Below are positions 35,113 through 43,738 of a stretch of 64,000 bases of DNA, one piece after another. The notes beneath the pieces were generated by a model. That model made no database searches. It saw nothing but the letters and a program-made list of their open reading frames with translations, and was not told where the DNA came from. Position numbers and translations under genes: made by a program. The stretch is from contig JAYRWY010000004.1 in assembly GCA_041917755.1 (NCBI GenBank), positions 62,001-126,000 on the forward strand. Direction: 5' to 3'. The DNA comes from RGZA01 sp041917755 (GTDB lineage Bacteria; Pseudomonadota; Alphaproteobacteria; UBA9219; RGZA01). Positions within the stretch are counted from its first letter, which is position 1, and each line of letters opens with the position of its first letter.

Positions 35113-36132
35113 ATGAGCAAAAAAATTACAATGACAAAGGCTGGTGGGATTGCGTTTTGGGCTGCTGCGGCAACCTTGACGACGCCGTTTTTTGCCAATG
35201 CCCAGAGCATTGTATATGAATGTAACTTGAATGGCGCCACTTCGGGTAGCTTATCGGGATGTGCCGGCTCCTCAACAGGTGGATACGCAACTTCTACCAC
35301 ATCTGTAAAAGGTAGTGGTGCTTGCACAGGCGCAGATTATTGCGGCGCGAATAGCAATTCCAACGGACCTTATGCTGCTGTAGCGCCTATTGAAGCATGG
35401 AACGTATGCCGCTGGGTCGATAATATAAGTACTGGCAAAGAAGTTTTCGTTCCATTCAAGACATCGCAAGAGTGGAATACATTCCTTACTAATGTGCCGA
35501 CATTCCCATCAGGCTCAATTGGCATCTCGCATTGCGCGGTGCCGTACAGCAATATTTTACATCCATCGCCATCAACCACCACCTTTACACCAACGTTTGG
35601 TGGTTGCACCAGTATCACAGGCAACGCGCCAGATTTATATGGACGCACCGGCGTTTCACTTGTTCCGGCGACACCAATTCCAGGTGCATCGTTCACCTGT
35701 CACGGCGGATCTACCTCTATGCAGTCTCGCGAACAGTGGATTGCAGGCGACGTTGACGCGACTGCGGCGGGCGTATCAAGCTGGAATCAAAACTATCAAT
35801 TCAGCCCGGACATCATTCTTACCCCAAGCGCAGTGGTGGTGGACGAAGGAACGCCAGTAACGTTGAGTTGGCAAATTACCCAAAATACCTCAGCAGCACC
35901 ATTATCATGCTCTGTATCGCCAGGTGGTTGGGGGCCAGATTCATCGGGCTTGCCATTAACAGGCAGTTCAACTGTTATTCTTGCTTCGACAACAACGTTC
36001 ACGCTCACATGTGCTCAAGACGGCTTAACGTCAACAGCTACCCAGTCAGTCACGGGTAATCCACCACCACCACCTCCTCCTCCTCCTTGCTGCGTAGGCG
36101 ATGGCGGCGGTGACGGCGGCGTGGGCGGATAA
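35113..36132 (+). CDS. Secreted protein with Ig-like domain and Pro/Cys/Gly C-terminal tail
   Basis: 339 residues from the ATG at 35113; a TTG at 35098 is less likely. A signal peptide (about 1-31, ending FFANAQS) is followed by a cysteine-containing Ser/Gly/Thr region, the segment EVFVPFKTSQEWNTFLTNVP, and near the C-terminus an Ig-like beta domain (VVVDEGTPVTLSWQITQNTS, FTLTCAQDGLTSTATQS). It ends with a run of nine prolines, CC and a GGGDGGVGG tail. The protein looks like an extracellular or surface structural component. A short module is shared with the Hint protein at 39.0 kb. No family recognised. Confidence 0.75.
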   Translation: MSKKITMTKAGGIAFWAAAATLTTPFFANAQSIVYECNLNGATSGSLSGCAGSSTGGYATSTTSVKGSGACTGADYCGANSNSNGPYAAVAPIEAWNVCRWVDNISTGKEVFVPFKTSQEWNTFLTNVPTFPSGSIGISHCAVPYSNILHPSPSTTTFTPTFGGCTSITGNAPDLYGRTGVSLVPATPIPGASFTCHGGSTSMQSREQWIAGDVDATAAGVSSWNQNYQFSPDIILTPSAVVVDEGTPVTLSWQITQNTSAAPLSCSVSPGGWGPDSSGLPLTGSSTVILASTTTFTLTCAQDGLTSTATQSVTGNPPPPPPPPPCCVGDGGGDGGVGG

Positions 36133-36346
36133 TTATATCGCTGGCGATTTCATAATCTCGCATCGTGTTAGACAAAAGTGGTTCACAGATTGTGTCATTC
36201 TAAGTGCGTCTCTTTACCACAGATGATTTGCCATAATGTTTTTGAGCCTAAATCATTGCTAGTTCAGGTCATGTTGCATTATATTTGAACGTGTATCGGT
36301 ATTCGTACTGTTGTTATTGCCACTTAGCTTTTCTCGTGAGGATCCT

Positions 36347-36952
36347 ATGAAAAAATGGTTGTCTTATGCATGCATGTCAATCGCAACGGTTGCCCTGATG
36401 TCGGCTCATCTTCCTGCTCATGCAGAAGTTGCAGCAGCAAAAGAAGATCCAGCTAAAGCCACGCAGCCAGCAGCAGCACCAGCGCCGGCTGCACAACCTG
36501 CAGCTGTAGCTCCAGCTCCAGCACCAGTAGCAGCGCCTGTATCAGAAGAAGATCCATTGAGGGATATTGTAATCCATAAACGTCCAGATGATTTTGCTTC
36601 CGCGCAAAAACTTGCGCTGCAAAATCGTGATGAACGCGCCGTCATGCTACAAAGATCCATTGCATGTGTACAACAAGCCAGCACCATGGATGATCTTGCC
36701 GCGTGCCAGGCAGATGAACGCAAGGCGCTCGATAAAATTCGCCTGTCTTATTGCGATACCATGGTCTCATTCCTGAACGGCAATCAAAACATGCCAAAGC
36801 GTCAGGGTGGTCCACGACCAAATTCCGGGGCAGATGCTAAGCCTGCACGCCAAAAAGCTACCGAATGCGACAAGGCATTGGCCGCTGTAACAGGTAAGCC
36901 CATTCCGCCGCGTGAAATTGATCCGCAAGGCCAACCTGATCAAAATCCATAG
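36347..36952 (+). CDS. Secreted protein with Ala/Pro linker, unknown function
   Basis: 201 residues from the ATG at 36347, with GAGGA upstream. The signal peptide is about 1-27 (cleavage near AHA-EV). A low-complexity Ala/Pro segment (about 37-68) links it to a helical domain with four cysteines in a spaced pattern (ACVQQ, AACQADE, SYCDT, TECDKAL). This resembles small periplasmic proteins with cysteine-stabilised helices. It is followed 16 bases later by the cytochrome P460 gene, so the two are probably cotranscribed and may act together. Confidence 0.7.
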   Translation: MKKWLSYACMSIATVALMSAHLPAHAEVAAAKEDPAKATQPAAAPAPAAQPAAVAPAPAPVAAPVSEEDPLRDIVIHKRPDDFASAQKLALQNRDERAVMLQRSIACVQQASTMDDLAACQADERKALDKIRLSYCDTMVSFLNGNQNMPKRQGGPRPNSGADAKPARQKATECDKALAAVTGKPIPPREIDPQGQPDQNP

Positions 36953-36968
36953 TTCATAAGGAGCGCGT

Positions 36969-38243
36969 ATGCATAAGTGGGGCGTAGCTGTTATTTCCTT
37001 TGTGTGCCTATTGGCATCTGCCACGCCTGCTTTTGCAGATACTCCTGCGGCTGTACTTGAGACTAAACCAGCCAATAAAGTTGCCAGTTCCGGCAAGCAG
37101 TTCCCAGATCTTATCTTTGCCTTGTCTGATGAAGACAAAGCAAAGATGGATTTGCCACCAGAGCTGTTCGCAGATTTTTGGAAGAAATGGCATTTTGTTG
37201 GTGCGCGTTGGCGTCAGGATATTCACGAGTTTCGTTTAAGCTATGCAAACGATCTGGCATGGAAAACGCTAACTGAAGGCCGCACGGATTATCCGGTTGG
37301 CGCAATGTTTGGCAAACTTGTATATCCGGCGGAAGAAGATCTGGCTCTACCAAGCAGCGTCATGCCTGCAAACCTGCTTAATCGCCTGATGGTGATGTTG
37401 TGGGATCCCAAACATAAAAAAGCTTCTTCCGATGGTTGGGTTTATTTACGATTTATCAATCCAGACCCGCGCGCACCCCAAGACCCTGCTAATACCGGTA
37501 GATGGGGCGTGATGTCAGAAAAAGAAGTAAAGGCGTGCGTTGAATGCCATGCCCGTGCAGCAGATAGAGGTTATGTGTTCTCACAGCCCTTGTTTCTGTT
37601 CAATGACAGACCATCAGGCGAAATCAAGAACGTGAAAGATACAGCGGCTCTTACAACCACCTTCAGTGAGTCTATGAAGGAAATGTCCCCGCGCAGCATT
37701 CCTCGTATTGCGAATAACCTCATAGAAAGCTTCCCCGAATGGAAGGGGCGTAAAATCATGGGCTATGTCGGCGACTTTTTCGTTGGTGCATTGGGCGAAA
37801 TGCGTCCGGTCCTGAACAAGATGGCACAGAAAGATCCCAACTCCATCTTCATGATTTATGACCGCCAAGATCCTAACACGCTGCAACTTGCTTCAAGCGT
37901 GAAAAAGAAAGGATTTGAAAATTGCGTTGGCCTGGTACGCTTGCGCGGCGCGGGCGTATTGGATATCGCCGAAAAATATGACGCCAAAAAAGGCAAACGT
38001 GGCAAAGGCGGAGATGAAGCCTATCCAAAAGCAGAAGATGATGAAGGTTACGTAAAAGGCGCCCAAGGTGTTCGCATCCGCGACCTGACCAAGGAGTATA
38101 AACCTTCAGCAGCAGTATACCTGACCTGTGGTGCCGAAGGAATTAATCGTCAGAACTTACCATTGTTATATACAGTGAAGGATAAAGATGGCTTGCCAAG
38201 TTACTACTTCGCGCCTGCCATTATTGATGAAAAAGAAAAGTAA
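36969..38243 (+). CDS. Cytochrome P460-family protein with an extra C-terminal domain
   Basis: 424 residues. A signal peptide (about 1-23, ending AFA-DT) is followed by a P460-like domain (about 60-205): DGWVYLRFINPDPRAP and the heme site CVECH (190-194) followed by ARAADRGYVFSQ. P460 cytochromes carry a lysine-crosslinked heme and oxidise hydroxylamine or related N compounds in some bacteria; the crosslinking Lys cannot be assigned here. About 220 further residues form an unrecognised domain with a Lys/Gly-rich insert (KKGKRGKGGDE). Canonical P460 proteins end soon after the heme site, so this is a fusion. SD AAGGAG precedes the ATG. It is tail-to-tail with a cytochrome c gene. Confidence 0.75.
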   Translation: MHKWGVAVISFVCLLASATPAFADTPAAVLETKPANKVASSGKQFPDLIFALSDEDKAKMDLPPELFADFWKKWHFVGARWRQDIHEFRLSYANDLAWKTLTEGRTDYPVGAMFGKLVYPAEEDLALPSSVMPANLLNRLMVMLWDPKHKKASSDGWVYLRFINPDPRAPQDPANTGRWGVMSEKEVKACVECHARAADRGYVFSQPLFLFNDRPSGEIKNVKDTAALTTTFSESMKEMSPRSIPRIANNLIESFPEWKGRKIMGYVGDFFVGALGEMRPVLNKMAQKDPNSIFMIYDRQDPNTLQLASSVKKKGFENCVGLVRLRGAGVLDIAEKYDAKKGKRGKGGDEAYPKAEDDEGYVKGAQGVRIRDLTKEYKPSAAVYLTCGAEGINRQNLPLLYTVKDKDGLPSYYFAPAIIDEKEK

Positions 38244-38248
38244 ATCTA

Positions 38249-38755
38249 TTACTCGGCCTTCAATGTTCTGAGATAGACGATGATATCGGCTCGGTCCTTT
38301 GCCGATGATACGCCAGGGTAACCCATCTTTGTGCCCGGTGCATAGGCTTTGGGGTTCTTCAGCCATGCGTCCAGATTTTCTTCTGTCCACAATTTATCGT
38401 GTTTTGCTTTTAATGCGTCCGAGTATGCAAAATCTTTTTTAAAAGCATGCCGAGCACCGAAAATGCCAAATAAATTCGGGCCAAAGCGATGAGGCCCGTC
38501 TTCATCAAAGGTATGACAGTCATTGCAGGTATGCGCCATCATATGGCCGCGCCGTACCGATGCTTGGGATAACAATTCTTGCAACGAAAATGGCTCTTTC
38601 TCATTCGTGGAAGCTGTGGTTTCACTCCCTGCTGATTGCGTCTTGGGTGAGGCTGCTGGCTTACCCGAAATGGTTATCATAAAACCGATGCCTATGATGG
38701 ATATAAGAAGCACGCCGCCAATCAGAATGATTTTTTTATTGGTCTTGAAAGACAT
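38249..38755 (-). CDS. Membrane-anchored class I cytochrome c
   Basis: 168 residues. An N-terminal signal-anchor (about 8-30) is followed by a Ser/Thr linker and a c-type domain with CNDCH (77-81) and Met144 (PGTKMGYPGV) as likely heme ligands, ending with ADIIVYLRTLKAE. It should shuttle electrons at the periplasmic face. It is convergent with the cytochrome P460 gene with a 5-base gap, and could be its redox partner; that is inference. It resembles c2/c552-type anchored cytochromes (CycM) of alphaproteobacteria. Confidence 0.88.
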   Translation of the reverse strand: MSFKTNKKIILIGGVLLISIIGIGFMITISGKPAASPKTQSAGSETTASTNEKEPFSLQELLSQASVRRGHMMAHTCNDCHTFDEDGPHRFGPNLFGIFGARHAFKKDFAYSDALKAKHDKLWTEENLDAWLKNPKAYAPGTKMGYPGVSSAKDRADIIVYLRTLKAE

Positions 38756-39045
38756 GGCTGTTTCCCGTGGGTGTTAGGCATTGGTAACATAAAGTTAATC
38801 ATGTTTGGCGCTTCAGTAAATTTAAATATGTTTGTAGCGCGCTCAATCACTTCTATTCCCGTTCATTCGCCGATTGCCCATTATAATAGTAACAAAAAAT
38901 TATAGATTTAGCGCATCCCGCTCATGCGTCATATGTCCATATTTTACAAGCATTTTAAGCAATTTGTAACCGTAGTAATTAAGAACTGGGCAATTTTTTT
39001 AACCTAAAGTGCATAGTGAATTCATTCTCTCGAGAGGCTTTTCTA

Positions 39046-41019
39046 ATGCGCAATTTATTTGTCTTGCTTGCACTGTGCTTCATGTTTGCTGGTGCTCATG
39101 CTAACGCACAAGCGGTGACCGCAGAATTGGATTGGGTTGCCAAGTGGGGAAGTATTGATCTCTCAACCGCGGATGATCCAATCATTCCATCTGCGCGCCA
39201 TGGCATTAAACGCGACATCAAGGCCGCCATCTCCGGATGCAAGCCATCACCGCAAGATCCTAATTTTTCGAAACTCAAAGGCTATGAGGTTGATTTTGAC
39301 GGCGATGGTTTGATAGATGCCGTTATAGACCCGGCTGGTTATTTTGCTGGTGAAGCGCAATTGCCAACTTGCCCGGTTCGCATTTGCCGCGAAGATGGCT
39401 GCAATACCCCTGTTTACCGTAATGAAGGTGACAGCCAGATTATCGAAGGCACCGCGAGTTTAAGCGACCCATGTCCTGCAACGGCTGAAGCAAACACCAC
39501 TTGCCGCAAGGAATGTTCAGCAACCGAAAAGCAATGCCCCGCATTATTCAATCACGTACGTAACGTGGCATGGTCTGGCTATATTTTCAGCTCGAAATTT
39601 ATCAGTGTGGATGAATATCTTGCCATGCGCGAAGCGAACAAGAATGCATTCTCGGATAAACGTTATATCTACCGTGAAGCAATCAACAAGAACCCGGTAT
39701 TCCGCGCCATCCGCGACCGCAGCTATTGTAACCTTGAAGAAATGGACGTAAACCACGACGGTGTGGTCAGTCCAAGCGAAGGTTGCATTAAGTACATGCA
39801 ATATACAACCAGCAAGAGCTTGTGCTCGGGTATCGATAGCTGCTTTGTTGATATGTACTATCCAACGGTTATCGTAAATGCATCGGATGATGCTGCTCGC
39901 TATATCGAAGATACGCTTGTATCAGGTGTTGCGCCGCACTTCTTTGATTCAGCTTACGCTGTATCAGGCCGTGGTGCTACGTCGGTCAAAGATGGCGGTG
40001 GTAAATTCTATGACCTAAAGGGTCAAGGGTTTAACCTTGAAGCAGGTCACGCCATTGCATCACAGATTCCAAACTTTGACGTCAATGCTGGCGCAGGTGA
40101 AGAATGCAAAGATGTCGAATATGACGTAGAGGTTTGCGAAAACGGTTTTGGCCGCACGGTTGTGGGTCAAGGCGAAGCACCAAAATGCCATACTGAACGC
40201 AAGTTCAAGAAGGTATGCGCCAAGCCCGAAGCAAACCTTCAATTTGTATGCAAAGAATACTACAATCGCTCTGATAAAGGTGTGTTTATTCCTGCTGAAA
40301 CCGATGCGGAATACCAGTCCTTTATTACGGCTGTATCCACTAATAAACTGCCAGACGTAACTGTCCGTGCATGTGAAAAGAAGTTTACCCCATGGGTGGG
40401 CGTAACCTCTTGCTCGGGCGTACAGCTGGCATGTAATGAAGTGAAGAAAATTGCTGCCGAACGTTCATGCATCCGTTCAACATCGTCCAAAGCGGCATGC
40501 AGCGAGTGTGCGGGTCTGGATACACAGGTGATTGATGGTTTCCGCGATAGCTGTAACTTCTTTGCAGAATGCCGTGGTGAGCCTTGCCCAGAAGCCCATA
40601 ACTTCTGTGTCACTGCAGATACAAAGGTATTGATGGCGGATGGCAGCGAAAAAGAAATCGCAACTATCAAAGTCGGTGACATGGTCAAGGCCTTTGATAG
40701 CAAGCATCCATCCAAACCGCTAATCGATGTAAAAGTCAAAGCCGTGATGGTTACGGGTGAGAAAGAAGTTATCACCCTCAACGATCTGAAGATTACCTCG
40801 GTTCACAAGGTTATTCTGGAAGGCGGTAAGGTTATTGAGGCCAAGGACGTCAAGATTGGTGACAAGATCATCAAGGCTGATGGCTCAATGACAATCATAA
40901 AAGAAATCACCGAAAACAAAACCCCTGTAACCGTCTATAATATGGACGTAGAAGGTGCAGACGGTTATATTGCAGGTGGTTTACGAGTTTTGGATTACCC
41001 GGTGCCTGACAAAAAATAG
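39046..41019 (+). CDS. Secreted EF-hand protein with C-terminal Hint domain
   Basis: 657 residues from the ATG at 39046 (GAGAGG upstream). Signal peptide about 1-22. A calcium-binding-like DFDGDGLID (83-91) and a perfect EF-hand loop DVNHDGVVSPSE (234-245) are visible. The body is cysteine-rich, with more than twenty Cys. A Hint domain starts at Cys521 (FCVTADTKVLMADGSEKE), has the block-B-like ITSVHKVIL and the final VYNMDVEGADGYIAGGLRVL, and runs to the C-terminus. The usual terminal His-Asn of inteins is replaced by LDYP and no C-extein follows, so splicing is not expected; cleavage or ester-mediated attachment at Cys521 is possible. No family recognised outside these modules. Confidence 0.8.
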   Translation: MRNLFVLLALCFMFAGAHANAQAVTAELDWVAKWGSIDLSTADDPIIPSARHGIKRDIKAAISGCKPSPQDPNFSKLKGYEVDFDGDGLIDAVIDPAGYFAGEAQLPTCPVRICREDGCNTPVYRNEGDSQIIEGTASLSDPCPATAEANTTCRKECSATEKQCPALFNHVRNVAWSGYIFSSKFISVDEYLAMREANKNAFSDKRYIYREAINKNPVFRAIRDRSYCNLEEMDVNHDGVVSPSEGCIKYMQYTTSKSLCSGIDSCFVDMYYPTVIVNASDDAARYIEDTLVSGVAPHFFDSAYAVSGRGATSVKDGGGKFYDLKGQGFNLEAGHAIASQIPNFDVNAGAGEECKDVEYDVEVCENGFGRTVVGQGEAPKCHTERKFKKVCAKPEANLQFVCKEYYNRSDKGVFIPAETDAEYQSFITAVSTNKLPDVTVRACEKKFTPWVGVTSCSGVQLACNEVKKIAAERSCIRSTSSKAACSECAGLDTQVIDGFRDSCNFFAECRGEPCPEAHNFCVTADTKVLMADGSEKEIATIKVGDMVKAFDSKHPSKPLIDVKVKAVMVTGEKEVITLNDLKITSVHKVILEGGKVIEAKDVKIGDKIIKADGSMTIIKEITENKTPVTVYNMDVEGADGYIAGGLRVLDYPVPDKK

Positions 41020-41048
41020 CCGTCAGAATACTGTGTCTAACACTTTAA

Positions 41049-41075
41049 ACGAGGGGCTTACGGTCCCTCGTTTTG
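41049..41075 (+). terminator. Terminator after the Hint-domain gene
   Basis: ACGAGGG (41049-41055) and CCCTCGT (41065-41071) form a 7-bp stem with a 9-base loop, followed by TTTT (the last T of the stem counts in the run). It lies 30 bases after the stop codon. Confidence 0.8.
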
Positions 41076-41114
41076 CATGACTAACTGGTCGCTTCTATCT
41101 AAAGGATCCGTCCT

Positions 41115-41948
41115 ATGAAACATTCTCTGGTCTTGTTGATGCTGGCGGGGTTGCTGGGTCTTACAAGTCTTCCTGCCCATGCCCAAACCGAGCAAAACTT
41201 CGGCCCTGAAATCCGCTACGCTCCCGAGCAACGTTTTGCAATGCCCGTTAGTAAGGCGACCGGTTTGAACAATGCAAAGAATGTCGTCATTAAGGAAGTA
41301 TCATTAAACTCTGTGCCGGAGTTTATCCGTATTCAGGCTGAAACACTTGCCGAAACTTGCACAAAAGATATCGAGAATAAGAAACTCATCAAATTCTATC
41401 GTTATACATCGGATGCAACGCGTGATAACGCAGTGTCAGCCAGCTATATATTGGATTTAACAGGTTGGGCGTCAAAACCACAACAAGCTTGTGTGCTTGG
41501 CAATGCATGCACCAAAGATGGTTGTTATATGGTTGGGTATAATTCAACTGCCTACGAAAAATGGGGTCAGCACTTTTCATTCCGTCAGAAGGAATGGGAG
41601 TATAAAAATCTTGAAGACAGCAAGCTCAAAGCTATTCTTACTGTGTTCAATATCATGACCAAGTGTAAGGCGGACCCTGAAAAGAAAGACAACAAAGAAA
41701 ACTGTTGGGTTAAACGTGTCTGGCTTGAACGCGGCTTTGTTGAATATAAGGAAGGCGCCTTGCTTGATAACGTGTCTCCATTCGTCGAGCCAACACCAGT
41801 AGAAATTCCGCAAACCAGCGAAGATGCATTACCGGAAGACGTCGTACCTGTGCCGCCATCCGCTGCACCATCCAATGTGCCAACAGACACGCCATCCGAC
41901 ACACCTTCTGAGCCAACGGATGACGTGCCACCGGCAGCTCAGCAATAA
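41115..41948 (+). CDS. Secreted hypothetical protein with Pro/Thr-rich tail
   Basis: 277 residues. Signal peptide about 1-23 (ending AHA-QT). The central domain (about 40-205) is mixed alpha/beta with paired cysteines (ETCTKDIE, ACVLGNACTKDGCYMVGY, TKCKADPE, ENCWVKR). The last 60 residues are Pro/Thr/Ser/Asp rich (TDTPSDTPSEPTDDV), typical of an extended surface linker. I do not recognise the family. It lies directly after the Hint-protein gene but beyond a terminator, so it has its own promoter or depends on readthrough. Confidence 0.7.
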   Translation: MKHSLVLLMLAGLLGLTSLPAHAQTEQNFGPEIRYAPEQRFAMPVSKATGLNNAKNVVIKEVSLNSVPEFIRIQAETLAETCTKDIENKKLIKFYRYTSDATRDNAVSASYILDLTGWASKPQQACVLGNACTKDGCYMVGYNSTAYEKWGQHFSFRQKEWEYKNLEDSKLKAILTVFNIMTKCKADPEKKDNKENCWVKRVWLERGFVEYKEGALLDNVSPFVEPTPVEIPQTSEDALPEDVVPVPPSAAPSNVPTDTPSDTPSEPTDDVPPAAQQ

Positions 41949-41951
41949 TGC

Positions 41952-42827
41952 TCACTGGGCGTAATGCTTGGCGGGGAAGAATTTCGCCCGGATACTGCCA
42001 TAGCGGCCAAATACCAACGAAATGATATATGCAACACCCGCCGTCAGAATGATGGCCGGGCCCGATGGCACATTGGCGTGATAGGATAACAATAAGCCAA
42101 GATAACCTGACACAACACCAATGCAGGCTGCCGTTATGGATAGGGATAGAAATTGCCTTGCCCAAAACCGTGCTGCAGCCGCCGGCAACATCATCAAGCC
42201 AACAGCCATCAATGTCCCAAGTGCTTGAAAACCGGCAATCAGGTTGATCACGACCAGAATTAAAAACAACAAGTGATACAGGGAACCTGCGGGATTAACC
42301 GAGCGCATGAAAATGGGGTCAAATGCTTCGGTCAGGATCGGACGATAAAAAAGTGCAAACACAACAAGCGTAACGCTTGCAACCCCAGCCATCAAATGCA
42401 GGGATTCTTTATCAATGGCCAATACCGAACCAAAGAGCAGGTGAACCAGATCAATGGTGTTCCCATGTAAAGAAATCAGCAATACACCAAGTGCCATCGC
42501 AATCAGATAAAACGCTGCCAGGTTTGCATCTTCACGTAAAATAGTGGTGCGGGTAACCACGCCAACACATACCGCTACAATGATACCGGCAATCAATCCA
42601 CCAAGTCCCATTAGCGGTACAGATAGCCCGCCAATCAAAAATCCTGCCGCAATGCCTGGCAAAACCGCATGTGACATTGCTTCACCCATCAGGCTCATGC
42701 GGCGTAGTATCAGCAATACCCCAAGCGGCCCAGCCGCAAGCGATAGTATAACGCATCCCATTAAGGCGCGTTGCATAAATACATAGTCACTGAATGGCGT
42801 GATGATGAGGTCTACTATATCTATCAT
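41952..42827 (-). CDS. Metal ABC transporter permease (ZnuB/MntB family)
   Basis: 291 residues with about eight membrane helices of the ABC-3 family: SLMGEAMSHAVLPGIAAGFL near the N-terminus carries the coupling-helix motif, and VGLMMLPAAAARFWARQFLS is typical of ZnuB-like permeases. It should import zinc or manganese with the ATPase encoded upstream, whose stop it overlaps by four bases. The cation cannot be decided. No periplasmic binding protein (ZnuA/MntA) gene and no Zur/MntR gene is in the window. Confidence 0.9.
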   Translation of the reverse strand: MIDIVDLIITPFSDYVFMQRALMGCVILSLAAGPLGVLLILRRMSLMGEAMSHAVLPGIAAGFLIGGLSVPLMGLGGLIAGIIVAVCVGVVTRTTILREDANLAAFYLIAMALGVLLISLHGNTIDLVHLLFGSVLAIDKESLHLMAGVASVTLVVFALFYRPILTEAFDPIFMRSVNPAGSLYHLLFLILVVINLIAGFQALGTLMAVGLMMLPAAAARFWARQFLSLSITAACIGVVSGYLGLLLSYHANVPSGPAIILTAGVAYIISLVFGRYGSIRAKFFPAKHYAQ

Positions 42828-43567
42828 GCGGCGTTCTCATCGCGGTGGCATGCTTGCGCCTCATCATGCCAATGCTCGGCTAATGATTGCGCGGCTGCTA
42901 AATGCTTGTCGGTCAATGCGGTGGCGGTGGGGCCCCATGCAATAACTTCACGTGCTAAAATCAGTGTTTCAGGAAAGTGGTGCTTAACCTGCTCCATGTC
43001 ATGCAACACGGTCAAAATGGTTTTGCCCTTTTTGTTCCATGATTCAATCAAATGCAGCAAATCATGGGCTGTGCGGGCATCTATGGCCGAAAAAGGCTCA
43101 TCAAGCAGCAAAATATCCGCGTCTTGTAACATAAGCCGCGCAAACAAGACGCGTTGGAACTGCCCGGATGATAATGCGCCCACCAATCGTCCGGCAAATG
43201 CCTGCATCCCAACTTCTTCAAGGGCAGCAAGGGCTTGCTCGCGCTGTTGCTTGGAAACAGATTTGAACATTCCGCACCGCGTCCAATGACCCATCATAAC
43301 TACGTCATAAACCGATAGAGGAAAACTCCGATCAATTTCTACAATTTGAGGAAGATAGCCGATGCGTTTTTTATTCGGTGCGCCAAATGTAATGTCACCA
43401 GACATGGGTTTGATAAAACCGGCAATTGTTTTCAAAAGAGTGCTTTTACCGCTGCCGTTGGGCCCGATGACGGCTGTTAAGCTACCATCTTTGAAGCTTC
43501 CAGAAATGTGATGCAGGGCAGGGTGGCGATCATAGCCCGCTGTAATATTGTGTAGCTGTATAAGCAT
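42824..43567 (-). CDS. Metal ABC transporter ATP-binding protein (ZnuC/MntA-type)
   Basis: 247 residues. Walker A (GPNGSGKSTLLKTIAG), Q-loop (GYLPQIVEIDRSF), signature (LSSGQFQRVLFAR, with Ser in place of the first Gly of LSGGQ) and Walker B (DILLLDEPFSAID) with the H-loop (VLHDMEQV) are all present. It powers the ZnuB-like permease downstream. A 34-codon ORF ends nine bases before its ATG. The permease start overlaps its stop (ATGA). Confidence 0.93.
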   Translation of the reverse strand: MLIQLHNITAGYDRHPALHHISGSFKDGSLTAVIGPNGSGKSTLLKTIAGFIKPMSGDITFGAPNKKRIGYLPQIVEIDRSFPLSVYDVVMMGHWTRCGMFKSVSKQQREQALAALEEVGMQAFAGRLVGALSSGQFQRVLFARLMLQDADILLLDEPFSAIDARTAHDLLHLIESWNKKGKTILTVLHDMEQVKHHFPETLILAREVIAWGPTATALTDKHLAAAQSLAEHWHDEAQACHRDENAA

Positions 43568-43576
43568 GCTTGGCGC

Positions 43577-43681
43577 CTAACGTACCATAAACCAGATGAT
43601 GCCAAGCAGTGCAGCAATCCACGTCACCCGCAACAGGGATGATACAGATAGTGCAGTAAGTGTCGGGCGGGGATGAGCCAT
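43577..43681 (-). CDS. Possible 34-residue single-span membrane protein upstream of the metal transporter
   Basis: A short ORF from ATG at 43681 to TAG at 43577: an N-terminal soluble part (MAHPRPTLTALSVSSLLRV) and a hydrophobic segment (TWIAALLGIIWFMV) ending in Arg. Its stop lies nine bases before the start of the ABC ATPase gene, as expected for translational coupling. No strong Shine-Dalgarno precedes it. It may be a small subunit or regulator of the transporter, or chance coding; similar micro-ORFs beside ABC-3 transporters would settle this. Confidence 0.45.
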   Translation of the reverse strand: MAHPRPTLTALSVSSLLRVTWIAALLGIIWFMVR

Positions 43682-43738
43682 AGCAGGGTTTTAGCAGTAA
43701 TCGCTGACCAGTACAAAAGCTTTATAAACCCTAATTAA

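Noticed and set aside
39046..41019. A true protein-splicing intein in the EF-hand protein
   Set aside because: The Hint domain reaches the C-terminus with no downstream extein, no terminal His-Asn and no following Cys/Ser/Thr, so splicing is not possible; only N-terminal chemistry is.
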